Shown piece after piece: positions 9,000 to 18,720 of a stretch of DNA of 64,000 nt. The position numbers and the translations under genes are program-made. Every line of letters starts with the position of its first letter. Within the stretch, counting starts at the first letter, position 1. The stretch comes from Opitutaceae bacterium (lineage in GTDB: Bacteria > Verrucomicrobiota > Verrucomicrobiia > Opitutales > Opitutaceae). Location: the NCBI GenBank assembly GCA_002713695.1, contig PAUB01000029.1, positions 341,425-405,424 of the forward strand, read 5' to 3'. Below the pieces are notes generated by a model. It did not search any database, had not been told where the DNA came from, and saw only the letters and a list, made by a program, of their open reading frames with translations.

Positions 9000-10814
9000 T
9001 TAGATGCGTGGGGGCAATCCGGAAGCGCCGGGGAGACTTGGCTTGATGCTGCCGGGACCAGCCGCGACCTTCATGAGGTTTTGCGCGTTGTCGACTTGCT
9101 CGGCATCGAAGAAACCATGCAGCTGACGGATACGCGTAGGATGGCGCATCTTTCGCAAAGCCTTGGCCTCGATTTGGCGGATACGTTCGCGGGTGACTTT
9201 GAACTGTTTGCCCACTTCTTCGAGGGTGCGGCTGTAACCATCGGCCAAGCCGAATCGCAGGGAGAGCACGCGCTGTTCGCGCTCGGTGAGGGAATCGAGC
9301 ACATCGACAATTTTCTCACGCAGCAGCGAAAACGCTGTCATGTCGTAAGGATTCTCGGCGCTCTTATCTTCGATGAAATCACCAAAGCTGGTGTCATCAC
9401 CATCACCGACGGGGGATTGCAGCGAGATAGGCTGTTGAGCCATCTTCATAATTTGCTGCACGCGCTCGACGGGTAGATTCATTTCATCGGCCACTTCATC
9501 TGGACTCGGTTCGTGGCCGAATTCCTGGAGAAGTTGCTTCTGCACCTGCATGACCTTGTTGAGGGTCTCGATCATGTGGACCGGGATGCGGATCGTGCGG
9601 GCCTGATCCGCGATGGAGCGGGTGATGGCCTGACGAATCCACCACGTGGCGTAGGTTGAGAATTTGTAACCGCGACGGTATTCGAATTTCTCGACGGCCT
9701 TCATAAGGCCCATGTTGCCCTCCTGAATAAGATCAAGAAAGGAAAGGCCGCGATTGGTGTATTTCTTCGCGATGGAGATGACCAAACGTAGATTGGCTTC
9801 GACCATTTCGGTCTTGGCCTGATGCGCCTCGCGGATGTGAACATTGGTCTTCTTGACGACCGCAATCAAACCTTCGGGCTCGATGCGCTGGGCGGCTTCG
9901 ATATTTTTGAGCTTCTCCTTAACGGCCTTCGTATCGATCGCGGCGTCGCGCTTGGTGCGAGGCTTCTTGGCGCGTTCGAGCTGAGCGAGCAGGAGTTCGA
10001 TCCGTTCAATCACCGGCTGGAGCTCTTCGAGATACTCTTCGTAAACCTTGAGCTTGAAGTAGAATTTACCGAAGTGAGGCCGCACCTTCTTCTCGCGGTT
10101 GAGAGTTTTGGTAAGGACCTTCTTTCGTTCGACCTCGCTCTTGGCCTTCATGTATTCATCCCAACCAGCACCGACGAACTTCACACCCTTCTCGGTGGCT
10201 TCGACTAGCTTGGGGAGAGTTTTGAAATAGTTTTCTCGGCTTTCGATTTTTTTATCGATGACGATACGATCGAAACGCTCTTCACGGTTGATGAGTCGCG
10301 CGCCGAGGTAGGCGATATGGGCGCCGACGGCGGTCGCTTCGAAGAGGGCGTTCTGAGCTTTGAGCTCGGCGTTTTCGATGCGCTTGGAAATTTCGACTTC
10401 TTGCTCGCGGGTCAGCAAAGGCACCTGGCCCATCTGCTTGAGATACATGCGGACGGGATCATCGAGAATGTCATGTTGTGAAGAACGAGTTTCCTCCTCT
10501 TCGGCTTCCTCCATGCGCTGCTTGTAATCTTCAACTTGATCTGGCTCGAGAATCTCAATTTCCAGATTTTGGAGAATAGAGAGAACGTTATCGATTTCAT
10601 CCTGATTCTCGATCGATTGAGGAAGGGCCTCATTGATATCATCGAAGGTGAGGTAACCTTGCTCCTTGGATTGCCGGATGAGCAGGCGGATCTTTTCGTT
10701 GATCCCACTCGAGGTGGCACCTCCCTTGGCATTATTTCCGACCTGTTTGAGGGCTTCCTCAACGGCTTCGGAATTATCTGATTTGGCTTTGGCTGACTTG
10801 GCTTTACGCGGCAT
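9000..10814 (-). CDS. rpoD: RNA polymerase primary sigma factor (sigma-70, RpoD)
   Basis: 604 residues. Housekeeping sigma factor that recruits RNA polymerase to -35/-10 promoters. The N-terminal part carries a lysine/serine-rich start and a region 1.1-like acidic segment. Sigma region 1.2 ([21 protein letters not shown], near 121) is followed by a charged non-conserved region. Region 2 ([33 protein letters not shown] with the [10 protein letters not shown] -10 recognition helix), region 3, and region 4.2 ([26 protein letters not shown]) follow. It lies 22 bp after dnaG on the same strand, the classical dnaG-rpoD arrangement. Confidence 0.97.
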   Translation of the reverse strand: MPRKAKSAKAKSDNSEAVEEALKQVGNNAKGGATSSGINEKIRLLIRQSKEQGYLTFDDINEALPQSIENQDEIDNVLSILQNLEIEILEPDQVEDYKQRMEEAEEEETRSSQHDILDDPVRMYLKQMGQVPLLTREQEVEISKRIENAELKAQNALFEATAVGAHIAYLGARLINREERFDRIVIDKKIESRENYFKTLPKLVEATEKGVKFVGAGWDEYMKAKSEVERKKVLTKTLNREKKVRPHFGKFYFKLKVYEEYLEELQPVIERIELLLAQLERAKKPRTKRDAAIDTKAVKEKLKNIEAAQRIEPEGLIAVVKKTNVHIREAHQAKTEMVEANLRLVISIAKKYTNRGLSFLDLIQEGNMGLMKAVEKFEYRRGYKFSTYATWWIRQAITRSIADQARTIRIPVHMIETLNKVMQVQKQLLQEFGHEPSPDEVADEMNLPVERVQQIMKMAQQPISLQSPVGDGDDTSFGDFIEDKSAENPYDMTAFSLLREKIVDVLDSLTEREQRVLSLRFGLADGYSRTLEEVGKQFKVTRERIRQIEAKALRKMRHPTRIRQLHGFFDAEQVDNAQNLMKVAAGPGSIKPSLPGASGLPPRI

Positions 10815-10836
10815 GATGAATTAGGAGACGGCAAAA

Positions 10837-12690
10837 TCAGACAGCTGCAGATAAATCGAGCGGCTGTCTGAGCTGACGTTGGATTACGGAACGATCTTTA
10901 AGGAGGGAAATCGGGTCCGAGTTACTGTCCGCATGGTAATTGGCTAAATCAAGTTCTATTTGGCGGAGTCGTGGCTCGTAAAAACGGCTGCGGAGCAGTC
11001 GTAATCCTTCATTAGCTACTTTCAACGGATCCTCGAAGGGTGGATTGTCAAATAATAGCGTGGCGATCAGGGCCTCTTCTTCGGGATTTTCGAGCAATTC
11101 ACCGATGTGCTCTTTGCCCGGCCAGTTATCCTGTTCGAATTCGCTCAAGAACCGATTGAGCAACCTGCCCGCGATGTTACCAGCATCGATCCAATCGTGG
11201 GGCAGATGCGTGGCGAGAGGTTTGCCCATGCTCTCATAATGCAGGCAAACCATTAGTAGGTGAAATTCCGGCGTGTCTTTGTCGGCGACATTCGCGGGTG
11301 GCGTCAGAGGCGCTTCCTCGGGTTTGCGGGTATATTGGCCGCGATTGGAGAGGAAACGCTCGAAATCGGTATGCAGACCAGAGGGGGTAATTCGCAGATG
11401 AGTGGCCGCCTCGTTGAGAAACTCGCTGCGCGAGACATCCGATTCGATCGCCACGACCAATTCGAGCAGGCCATGCGAAGCGCGCGATTTTTGCTCAGCG
11501 GAGGCTTTTTCCGGTTCCGGGAGCAGTGATTGGCAGGCATAGGCCATCGCTGAGAGAGAGCCCTTTTGGAGTTCTTCGTAGGCAGCGAGCCCGCGTTGAA
11601 GAAACAAAATATCGGGATCCACTTTTTCTTGTCCGCCCAAACTAAGGAATCGCACCTCGAGTCCGGCTTTTAGCGCCATTGGCAGAAAACGCAGCGCGGC
11701 CTTTTGCCCCGCCGTATCGCTATCGAAGAAACACTCGACCTGCGTGTGGTAACGCCGGAGCAGCACGAGTTGGGTTTCCGTGATCGACGTACCCTGCGGT
11801 GCGATCGCGGTTTTGAGGCCGACACTCCAACAGCGAAGCGCATCGAGCTGGCCCTCAACCAGCACGAATGGATGACCTTCCTTGGCGGCGGTGCGCGCGC
11901 GATCCAGATTAAAGAGCAGATTGCCTTTGATGAAGATCGGCGTCTCCGGGGAATTCACGTATTTGGCCTCGCGAGCGGGATCGTCTTGAGGCGTGAGATC
12001 CGATTGGCGGGCAGTGAACGCGACGACGCGACCTTGGTGATCGCGGATCGGGATCATTAGGCGTCCACGAAAGCGAGGCCGCAGCGAATGAAGCGTGAGC
12101 GCGGCATGATCGCGGATGTAGAAGAGGCCGCATTGGCGCAGAGCCGCCTCGGAAAATTTCCGTTTGAGCAGCAACGCGCCAAGTCCGTCATCGGTGGGGG
12201 CAGCAGCGCCGACTTTGAATTCTTCGGCCAGCTCGGGAGTGAATTGACGCTCTTCGATCCAATAGCGTCGCATGTATTCGCCGGTGGGATTATCGCCCCG
12301 GTAAGTCTGATGGTAGTGTTCGGCGGCGAGTTCGTGGATGTCGAAGTTTTCCTGGCGCAGGGATCGTTCCTCGCGGCTGGGGCCGGAGCCTTGTTCGTAT
12401 TCGATCTCGACCGAGAATCGCTGGCCGATGGCCTCGACCGCTTCGGTGAAGCCGAGTTGCTCAGTTTCACGCACGAAAGTAATCACATCGCCCGCCTGAC
12501 CACAGCCGAAGCACTTGTAGAACCCCTTATCTGGATCGACATGGAAGGAGGGCGTTTTCTCGTTATGGAAGGGGCAGAGTCCCTTCATTCTAGCTCCCGC
12601 TTTGCGCAAAGTGACCACTCGCGAGATGACATCCGCGATGTTTACGCGGAGTTTCAGGTCGCGCACACAGGTGGGTTTGATGACGGGCAT
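10837..12690 (-). CDS. dnaG: DNA primase DnaG
   Basis: 617 residues. Synthesises RNA primers at the replication fork and binds DnaB through its C-terminus. The CHC2 zinc ribbon is intact (C39, H42, C60, C63). The RNA-polymerase core follows (about 120-240). The TOPRIM domain starts at VLVEGQLDAL (catalytic Glu) and includes the FFDSDTAG metal motif. The C-terminal helicase-binding part is weakly conserved. It is upstream of rpoD in a two-gene macromolecular-synthesis operon; rpsU, often first in that operon, is absent here. Confidence 0.96.
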   Translation of the reverse strand: MPVIKPTCVRDLKLRVNIADVISRVVTLRKAGARMKGLCPFHNEKTPSFHVDPDKGFYKCFGCGQAGDVITFVRETEQLGFTEAVEAIGQRFSVEIEYEQGSGPSREERSLRQENFDIHELAAEHYHQTYRGDNPTGEYMRRYWIEERQFTPELAEEFKVGAAAPTDDGLGALLLKRKFSEAALRQCGLFYIRDHAALTLHSLRPRFRGRLMIPIRDHQGRVVAFTARQSDLTPQDDPAREAKYVNSPETPIFIKGNLLFNLDRARTAAKEGHPFVLVEGQLDALRCWSVGLKTAIAPQGTSITETQLVLLRRYHTQVECFFDSDTAGQKAALRFLPMALKAGLEVRFLSLGGQEKVDPDILFLQRGLAAYEELQKGSLSAMAYACQSLLPEPEKASAEQKSRASHGLLELVVAIESDVSRSEFLNEAATHLRITPSGLHTDFERFLSNRGQYTRKPEEAPLTPPANVADKDTPEFHLLMVCLHYESMGKPLATHLPHDWIDAGNIAGRLLNRFLSEFEQDNWPGKEHIGELLENPEEEALIATLLFDNPPFEDPLKVANEGLRLLRSRFYEPRLRQIELDLANYHADSNSDPISLLKDRSVIQRQLRQPLDLSAAV

Positions 12691-12801
12691 GGAACGGGCT
12701 AAGCGGTTATTCCGCGAAAATGCACTTTCAACTGAGGGACGAGCCTGTCAAGTTTCGCCTCTTTTGAGGAAACAACTCCCGCTTACAGGCTACATACTAC
12801 A

Positions 12802-13824
12802 ATGCGTTTTTACATCTTAGTGGCGTTTCTGATCGCACTGGTTTCGTCGACTCAAGGGCAGGTCGATGCCGCTCCCAAGCTGCCGGTATGGGAGGCGCAG
12901 CTGCCTGATTTTGGGCAACCGGCCTACAATGGTGGGGTCGAGCGTTTGATTACCGATTTCGAGAAGGCTGCGGGTAAACCCCTGCTACCCGGCGAAAAAA
13001 AGAAGGTGGGGTTGAAGATCTATGCGGATTCGGGACCGGGTATGGCCACACCGATTCCCTTAGTGCGAGCGGTGATTGCGGCTTTAGAGCGGCGGGGATT
13101 TGCTCCGGAGAATATTTTTCTGGTCGGGCTTAATCAGCTGCGTCTGCGTATGAGTGGTTTTTTGCCCCCACTTTCGACGGGAAAATCACCGTTTCCGGGG
13201 CACCAGATCTACGTGCTCGAATCGGGCCGCTTCTTTGATCCGGTGTGGTTTTACGATAGCCCACTACCTCAGCGTTTCGACCCGATCTTTGCGGCGGAGC
13301 AGACGAAGGATGATTCGAACACCTCTACGCGCGACCAGGATCGTATGAGTTTTCTGGCTACACCGCTGTTTCTTGAAGCTGATTTTTGGATCAACCTGCC
13401 TATTTACACGGATCATCCGACTCTTGGTATCAACGGATCTCTAGTGAATGCCACCTTGTGGAACGCCTCGAATACCGCGCGTTTCTTCCGTAGCCCGGCC
13501 AACGCACCGGCGGCGGTCGCCGAGATGAGCGCGATCCCTGAGCTGCGCGAGACGTGGGCCTTCTCCATCGTAAGTTTGCAGCACTACCAATTTATCGGCG
13601 GACCATTCTTTAATTCTCTCTACGCGAGTTCGGAACCACTGCTCTGGTTGAGTCGCGATCCCGTGATGCTCGATTCGTTGATGTTGGAGCGGATTAACGA
13701 TCGTCGGAAGCGCTCAGGCTTTCCAGATATCTCCGAAGAGATTCGCACGCTGGAATTTGCAGAGATGCTCGGCGTCGGGCTGCGGGATACGGAATCGGTC
13801 GAGATCATCGAGATCGACGAATAA
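12802..13824 (+). CDS. Secreted DUF362-like protein of unknown function
   Basis: 340 residues with a clear N-terminal signal peptide (MRFYILVAFLIALVSSTQGQ; likely cleavage near residue 20). The mature part has a segment KKVGLKIYADSGPGMATPIPLVRAVIAALE and a later WINLPIYTDHPTLGINGSLVNATLWN that resemble the fold of DUF362 proteins. It lacks the cysteine clusters of the ferredoxin-containing members, so an iron-sulfur role is not supported. It is divergent from dnaG and 42 bp ahead of nuoA on the same strand. I cannot assign a reaction. Confidence 0.65.
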   Translation: MRFYILVAFLIALVSSTQGQVDAAPKLPVWEAQLPDFGQPAYNGGVERLITDFEKAAGKPLLPGEKKKVGLKIYADSGPGMATPIPLVRAVIAALERRGFAPENIFLVGLNQLRLRMSGFLPPLSTGKSPFPGHQIYVLESGRFFDPVWFYDSPLPQRFDPIFAAEQTKDDSNTSTRDQDRMSFLATPLFLEADFWINLPIYTDHPTLGINGSLVNATLWNASNTARFFRSPANAPAAVAEMSAIPELRETWAFSIVSLQHYQFIGGPFFNSLYASSEPLLWLSRDPVMLDSLMLERINDRRKRSGFPDISEEIRTLEFAEMLGVGLRDTESVEIIEIDE

Positions 13825-13866
13825 ACCACTTGTCACCAGCGCTTTGGTTCGTGAGATTTTGATCTG

Positions 13867-14238
<372 letters not shown>

Positions 14239-14279
14239 AGAGGGCTTCTTTCTTTTACCAACGGGCAAAATAATCGATC

Positions 14280-15620
14280 ATGCGGCTCGACAAAATCATC
14301 GCTCGAAGCCGCATCGTAGATCTCCACAGCGATACGTTGCGGGGAGCCTTGAGAGAACTTCTTGCGTTGAGCGTGGAGAAGTTTGCGGATCTTAAACCTG
14401 ACTCCTTGCTGCGTGGGCTGATGGCTCGCGAAAGCACGATGACCACGTATCTCGGCCTTGGAGTGGCCTTGCCACATGTGCGGGTAAAAATGAAACGCCG
14501 CTACGTGCTCGCGATTGGTCGCAGCCGGATTGGTATTCAGCAGGAGGGAAACAAGGACGGCGATCGTGTGCGTCTGATCGTGATGCTGATCGCCGGGGAT
14601 AAGGCGCGCGATTATCTGCAGGTGCTCGCGTCGATTGCGCGTCAGGTGCGTGAACCGGAGCTGGTCGATCGTCTGGTGGACTCGCCGAATCTGGATTCGC
14701 TCTATGAACGATTAGTCGGTGGGTTCGGCGATGTGCGTCCGGTGCTTGCGCAGCACAATCGCATCAACAAGCTGATGTTTCAGGAAGCTCAACGCGTGGC
14801 CAAAGGCGCCGGTTGCGCCTCGATTATGGTTTTTGGCGATACTTTTGTGGCCGGCATTCAGGCCGTCGCTCTTCGAGCGAAGACGAAAACTATCCTCGTC
14901 ACGCGTAGTCCCGTGGAGCCGAGCGAAGACAAAATGGAGTTTAACGAGACCATTCAGGTGCGTTCTTTTTCCGATCAGCGGATGGCGCAAATGCGCAGTG
15001 CGATCCTCGTGGCGCTGACGCGTGGGTTGCTCACATTTACAGATCGCGTCTGTTGTTTGGGCGGGGTCGCGGGGAGTAATCAATTCGATACTTTGGCGGT
15101 GGTTGATATCGAACGGGAGTTTGAGACCTTCCTGACTGATCATAAGGATTTGCTGCCGGAGGGGGTGAAACCTGAAGTCTTAGAGCGCGTCATCGCGGTG
15201 GCGACTGAGCTTTCGGTTGAGGGGCGCGAGGGCAAACCAGTGGGCTGCCTGTTCGTCGTTGGCGATGCGAGTAATGTCTCCAAGCACAGCAAACCACTCG
15301 TGCTGAATCCTTTCTACGGCTATAAAGCCGAGGATAGGAATATCCTCAATCCCTTCATGGATGAGACCATCAAGGAATTCTCATCAATCGATGGAGCGTT
15401 TATTATTTCGGGTGATGGTGTGGTCGAATCGGCGGGTAGTCTGATCCAAGCGGTGGACACGCAGAGCAATTTGCCCAGCGGCCTAGGCAGCCGTCACGCG
15501 GCGGCTTCGGCCATCAGTGTGACCGCGAAGTGCATCTCCGTAGTGGTGTCATCTAGCACCGGCCAAGTGATGCTCTTCCGTCGCGGAGTGATGTTGCCGC
15601 TAACAGATAAACGCTACTGA
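14280..15620 (+). CDS. PTS EIIA-like / diadenylate cyclase (DAC) fusion protein
   Basis: 446 residues. Residues 5-150 look like a mannitol/fructose-type PTS EIIA domain, with H66 in GVALPHVRV at the position of the phosphorylatable histidine. Residues 160-350 form an alpha/beta middle region with no clear family (perhaps UspA- or pyruvate-kinase-C-like, from ILVTRSPVEPSE). Residues 360-446 carry the DAC (DisA_N) core: DGA at 371-373 and RHA at 405-407 within GLGSRHAAASAISV. The usual motif is RHR, so the last Arg is Ala. DAC enzymes condense two ATP into c-di-AMP, controlling potassium and osmotic balance. No membrane helix is seen. The combination of an EIIA sensor with a C-terminal cyclase is not one of the classic DisA/CdaA/CdaS layouts. 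Activity is inferred. Confidence 0.8.
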   Translation: MRLDKIIARSRIVDLHSDTLRGALRELLALSVEKFADLKPDSLLRGLMARESTMTTYLGLGVALPHVRVKMKRRYVLAIGRSRIGIQQEGNKDGDRVRLIVMLIAGDKARDYLQVLASIARQVREPELVDRLVDSPNLDSLYERLVGGFGDVRPVLAQHNRINKLMFQEAQRVAKGAGCASIMVFGDTFVAGIQAVALRAKTKTILVTRSPVEPSEDKMEFNETIQVRSFSDQRMAQMRSAILVALTRGLLTFTDRVCCLGGVAGSNQFDTLAVVDIEREFETFLTDHKDLLPEGVKPEVLERVIAVATELSVEGREGKPVGCLFVVGDASNVSKHSKPLVLNPFYGYKAEDRNILNPFMDETIKEFSSIDGAFIISGDGVVESAGSLIQAVDTQSNLPSGLGSRHAAASAISVTAKCISVVVSSSTGQVMLFRRGVMLPLTDKRY

Positions 15621-15700
15621 GCGGAATTCGGCCTGGGAGAAATTAGGTGTTGCCCTGAGTTGTAGGCGTGCTTTGCCTGATTATTTACTAACTTTCAACC

Positions 15701-15865
15701 ATGCAAGACAACATCATTCTAGAGTGCACTGAGGCCCGCAAAGAGGGAAAACCTGTTTCCCGCTACCTCTCCACACGTAACAAAAAGACCGTCACCGAAC
15801 GGATTGAGAAAAAGAAGTATAACAAGCATCTCAAGCGCCACACGTTGCACAAAGAGATCAAATAA
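15701..15865 (+). CDS. rpmG: 50S ribosomal protein L33
   Basis: 54 codons starting [18 protein letters not shown] and containing [20 protein letters not shown], which is unmistakable bL33. Only one cysteine is present, so it is the zinc-independent (C-minus) form. It is a component of the large ribosomal subunit near the E site. It stands alone, with its own intrinsic terminator 26 bp downstream; rpmB or secE are not adjacent. Confidence 0.95.
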   Translation: MQDNIILECTEARKEGKPVSRYLSTRNKKTVTERIEKKKYNKHLKRHTLHKEIK

Positions 15866-15890
15866 GAGTTCTTAACGAGGACTACTTTCG

Positions 15891-15920
15891 AGCCGAGCTG
15901 ATTTCAGTCCGGCTTTTTTA
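15891..15920 (+). terminator. Intrinsic terminator of rpmG
   Basis: Inverted repeat AGCCG (15891-15895) / CGGCT (15910-15914) with an internal CTGA/TCAG pairing, followed directly by a run of six T (15914-15919). Confidence 0.85.
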
Positions 15921-15973
15921 TGCCCGAAGGTGAGGGGCACCTCTGTCACCGATTGCGGTGATCAGACTTTAGG

Positions 15974-16192
15974 CTAAGCGCTTTGCTCATGACGAGCGGT
16001 GCGCCAGCTTTCGCGATGCTTGCGAATCCAATCTAGGAGCGCGCGTTCGAAACCAATATCGTAGCCCAGCCGCTCGGATTCGAGCCACTTGTGCTTTAGG
16101 ATTTCTTCTCGTTCGGCCAGAAACTCTTGGTAGAGGCTGGATTGTTTGACGAACTCCCGTGATGTCGCGGGTTCTTGCGCTGTTGATGTCAT
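15974..16192 (-). CDS. Small conserved hypothetical protein
   Basis: 72 residues, mostly charged alpha-helix, with no membrane segment or signal. The core HKWLESERLGYDIGFERALLDWI recalls a short motif seen at the end of DUF4032 proteins and in stand-alone small proteins of many bacteria, where it may bind a larger partner. The frame is compact, has no competing frame, and lies 66 bp upstream of the minus-strand mrp stop's opposite end, between rpmG and mrp. Function unknown. Confidence 0.65.
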   Translation of the reverse strand: MTSTAQEPATSREFVKQSSLYQEFLAEREEILKHKWLESERLGYDIGFERALLDWIRKHRESWRTARHEQSA

Positions 16193-16258
16193 ACCAATTT
16201 CCGATTTATAAGAGCAGGGAAGGACGTGCTGTCAATGCCAGTGGCTTGCGGTGTCTCA

Positions 16259-17350
16259 TCAATTTTTAGCCGCTGAAGCTTTTTCCAGACGAGCGAGTAG
16301 ACCACTGGCGATTCCGCAGAACACGGCTGTGGCGGGGTGTTCGGGGTCGCTGACGACAATCGGTTGGCCCATATCGCCACCTTCGCGAATCGCGGAAACG
16401 ATCGGCACTTGTCCGAGCAAAGAGGTACCGAGCTTTTCGGCCGTCGAGGCGCCACCACCGCTCCCGAAGATTTCATGGCGCAGTCCGGCGGGATCGACGA
16501 AGTAGCTCATGTTTTCCGCGACACCGAGGATCGGCACGTTGACCTTTTGAAACATCAGGCCGCCTTTGCGCGCGATGTTGGTCGCGGCAGCCTGCGGTGT
16601 GGTTACAAGCACAGCGCCATCGAGAGGGAGGGTTTGCACCAGGGAAAGCTGCGCGTCGCCGGTGCCCGGTGGCAGATCGATGATCAACACATCGAGTTCG
16701 CCCCATTTCACGTTGTTCACGAATTGTTGGACGGTCTTCATGATCATCGGGCCACGCCACACGACTGGAGTGTTCTCATCGATAAGGAAGCCCATGCTCA
16801 TGACTTTCACGCCGTGGTGTTCCATCGGAATGAGCATCGCATCGCTACCTTCGCCTTCCAAATCGGGTCGACCGTCGAGGCCCATCATCAGGGGCACGCT
16901 TGGTCCGTAGATATCGCAATCGAGTAGGCCTACGCGGTTCGGACGATCGAGCGAAGTGAGTTCTTTAGCCATCGCACAGGCGAGATTGACGGAAAACGTG
17001 CTCTTACCCACGCCGCCTTTGCCTGAAGCGATCGCGACAGCATGACGGATGCCTTCGGGGAGTTGGCCGCCGGCCATGTTACCGCCGGTATTCGCGGCAG
17101 GCGTCTTGGCCGGAGTCACGGCGATATCGACAATGACTTCGTTGACCTCGGGGATCGCGCGCAGGCATTTATCGACTTCGGTCTTCAAATGCAGGGGCAC
17201 TTTCGGATCGCCGCTGGTCAAAGCCAGCGAGACCTTGGCCACGCCATCGGAAAAGCCCGCCGCGCGGACCAATCCAAATGATACGATATCTCGGCTGAAA
17301 CCGGGATACTTCACCTGCTTGAGCTGTTCTTTAACGTCTTCTGTCGTCAC
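16259..17350 (-). CDS. mrp: Mrp/NBP35-family P-loop ATPase (iron-sulfur carrier type)
   Basis: 363 residues. An N-terminal MIP18/DUF59 domain (about 3-80) is followed by a linker and the ParA-like ATPase with deviant Walker A GKGGVGKST at 110-118, switch motif DIYGPSVPLMMG, and DLPPGTGDAQLS. Family members assemble and deliver 4Fe-4S clusters. The C-terminal CxxC that usually follows ENMSYF is absent; the sequence reads FVDPAGLRHEIFG. The IFGSGGG motif is kept. Cluster binding through the usual dimer-bridging cysteines is therefore doubtful. Confidence 0.93.
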   Translation of the reverse strand: MTTEDVKEQLKQVKYPGFSRDIVSFGLVRAAGFSDGVAKVSLALTSGDPKVPLHLKTEVDKCLRAIPEVNEVIVDIAVTPAKTPAANTGGNMAGGQLPEGIRHAVAIASGKGGVGKSTFSVNLACAMAKELTSLDRPNRVGLLDCDIYGPSVPLMMGLDGRPDLEGEGSDAMLIPMEHHGVKVMSMGFLIDENTPVVWRGPMIMKTVQQFVNNVKWGELDVLIIDLPPGTGDAQLSLVQTLPLDGAVLVTTPQAAATNIARKGGLMFQKVNVPILGVAENMSYFVDPAGLRHEIFGSGGGASTAEKLGTSLLGQVPIVSAIREGGDMGQPIVVSDPEHPATAVFCGIASGLLARLEKASAAKN

Positions 17351-17457
17351 GATGTGTAAAAGGTTGGAACTGATAGGGGACTTACGTTGTTATGCCTTAG
17401 GTGGCTGTAAATAGAAATGCCTCCCCGCACCCAAACCAATAAGCACCCCCTTCTTTC

Positions 17458-18648
17458 ATGCAAAACCTTCTGCGATTTTTCCTCTTCTGTTCCCTCGGTC
17501 TCATTGCACTAGTCGCCCAGCGCGACATCGGCACGATTGATGTACTTTCGGAAGGCAAGACGCGAGCGATGCGAGTCTCGGCTAATGTTGCCTCGCTCAA
17601 TCAGCTCGCGCAGGAGGCCTTTCGTTCCCATGGACGCTACCGGGTAGACTCAAAGGGGTTCATGTATGATGCCCGTTTCGAACTGGTGTCGCCGAATCAA
17701 GTCCGCGTGGTTGTGAAACGTAGCTCGGGAGAGCAGGTGCTCTCGCAGACGGTCACAGGAGAGAATGCGCGTAATGCGCTTTTAAAGGCTGCCGATGTGG
17801 TTGTCGAACAAACCAATGGGCTGGGCTTGAAAGGCTTTTTCGCTTCGAAGCTGGCCTTCATCGGTGAGCGGACGGGGAAGAAGGAGGTTTATACTTCCGA
17901 TCTATTTTATGGGGATGTGAAACAAATCACCCGCGACAACTCGCAAGCGCTCACCCCGCGTTGGTCGCCGGATGGAAGCAAACTGATTTACACGAGCTAC
18001 TTCCGTTCCGGCTTCCCGGACATTTTTCAGATCGATCTGCAAACCTACCAGCGCACCTCGTTTGTGAGTTTCAAGGGCACGAATAGTGGCGCGCGGTTTA
18101 GTCCAAGTGGCCAGCAGGTCGCGATGGTGCTGAGTGGCGAAGGCAATGCGGAGATCTACGTGGGTAATGCGCAGGGGCGTCAAATCCGCCGATTGACGCG
18201 CACCGATTCCGTTGAGGCCTCGCCTTGTTTTTCGCCTGATGGTCGCCAAGTCGTGTTTACTTCTGATGCGGCGGGTGGTCCTCAGCTTTACACGATGTCA
18301 GTTTCCGGTGGCGCGCTCCGTCGCGTGCCGACCAATATCAGCCGCTACTGTGCCGAGCCGGATTGGAATCGCCTCAATGAAAACAAAATCGCGTTTACGA
18401 TGAGGATAGGTCGCGGCTATCAGGTGGGGGTTTATGATTTTGCAAAACGGAAGAGTGAGCAGGTTTCCCGTGCTCCCTATGATGCGATTGAGCCTTGCTG
18501 GCTCGCTGATGGGCGTCACCTCGTTTACACGCATCGCGACCAACGCTCGAGTCGCATCTATATCTTGGATACCGAAAGCGGACGCAGCACGGCGATTACG
18601 CCAGCTAACTTTGGCCCCGCAGTGCAGGCCAACGTCTGGCCCCGTTGA
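17458..18648 (+). CDS. tolB: TolB-like periplasmic beta-propeller protein
   Basis: 396 residues with a signal peptide (about 1-20, FFLFCSLGLIALVAQ). An N-terminal alpha/beta domain (about 22-125) is followed by PD40/WD40-like repeats with recurring RWSPDGSKLIYTS, RFSPSGQQVAM, CFSPDGRQVVFTS and WLADGRHLVYT. This is the architecture and length of TolB, the periplasmic part of the Tol-Pal envelope-constriction system. tolQRA and pal are not adjacent, so a TolB-like paralogue remains possible. Strong terminator just downstream. Confidence 0.88.
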   Translation: MQNLLRFFLFCSLGLIALVAQRDIGTIDVLSEGKTRAMRVSANVASLNQLAQEAFRSHGRYRVDSKGFMYDARFELVSPNQVRVVVKRSSGEQVLSQTVTGENARNALLKAADVVVEQTNGLGLKGFFASKLAFIGERTGKKEVYTSDLFYGDVKQITRDNSQALTPRWSPDGSKLIYTSYFRSGFPDIFQIDLQTYQRTSFVSFKGTNSGARFSPSGQQVAMVLSGEGNAEIYVGNAQGRQIRRLTRTDSVEASPCFSPDGRQVVFTSDAAGGPQLYTMSVSGGALRRVPTNISRYCAEPDWNRLNENKIAFTMRIGRGYQVGVYDFAKRKSEQVSRAPYDAIEPCWLADGRHLVYTHRDQRSSRIYILDTESGRSTAITPANFGPAVQANVWPR

Positions 18649-18666
18649 GCGGATCGATTCGATCAC

Positions 18667-18702
18667 AAAAAAGGCCGCTCCCTATTCGGAGCGGCCTTTT
18701 GT
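18667..18702. terminator. Bidirectional intrinsic terminator
   Basis: Perfect 11-bp stem AAGGCCGCTCC (18671-18681) / GGAGCGGCCTT (18688-18698) with a 6-nt loop, A-rich before and TTTT after. It separates tolB from the convergent mechanosensitive-channel gene and can serve both strands. Confidence 0.9.
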
Positions 18703-18720
18703 TTGAGAAGTGCGGAAGAT

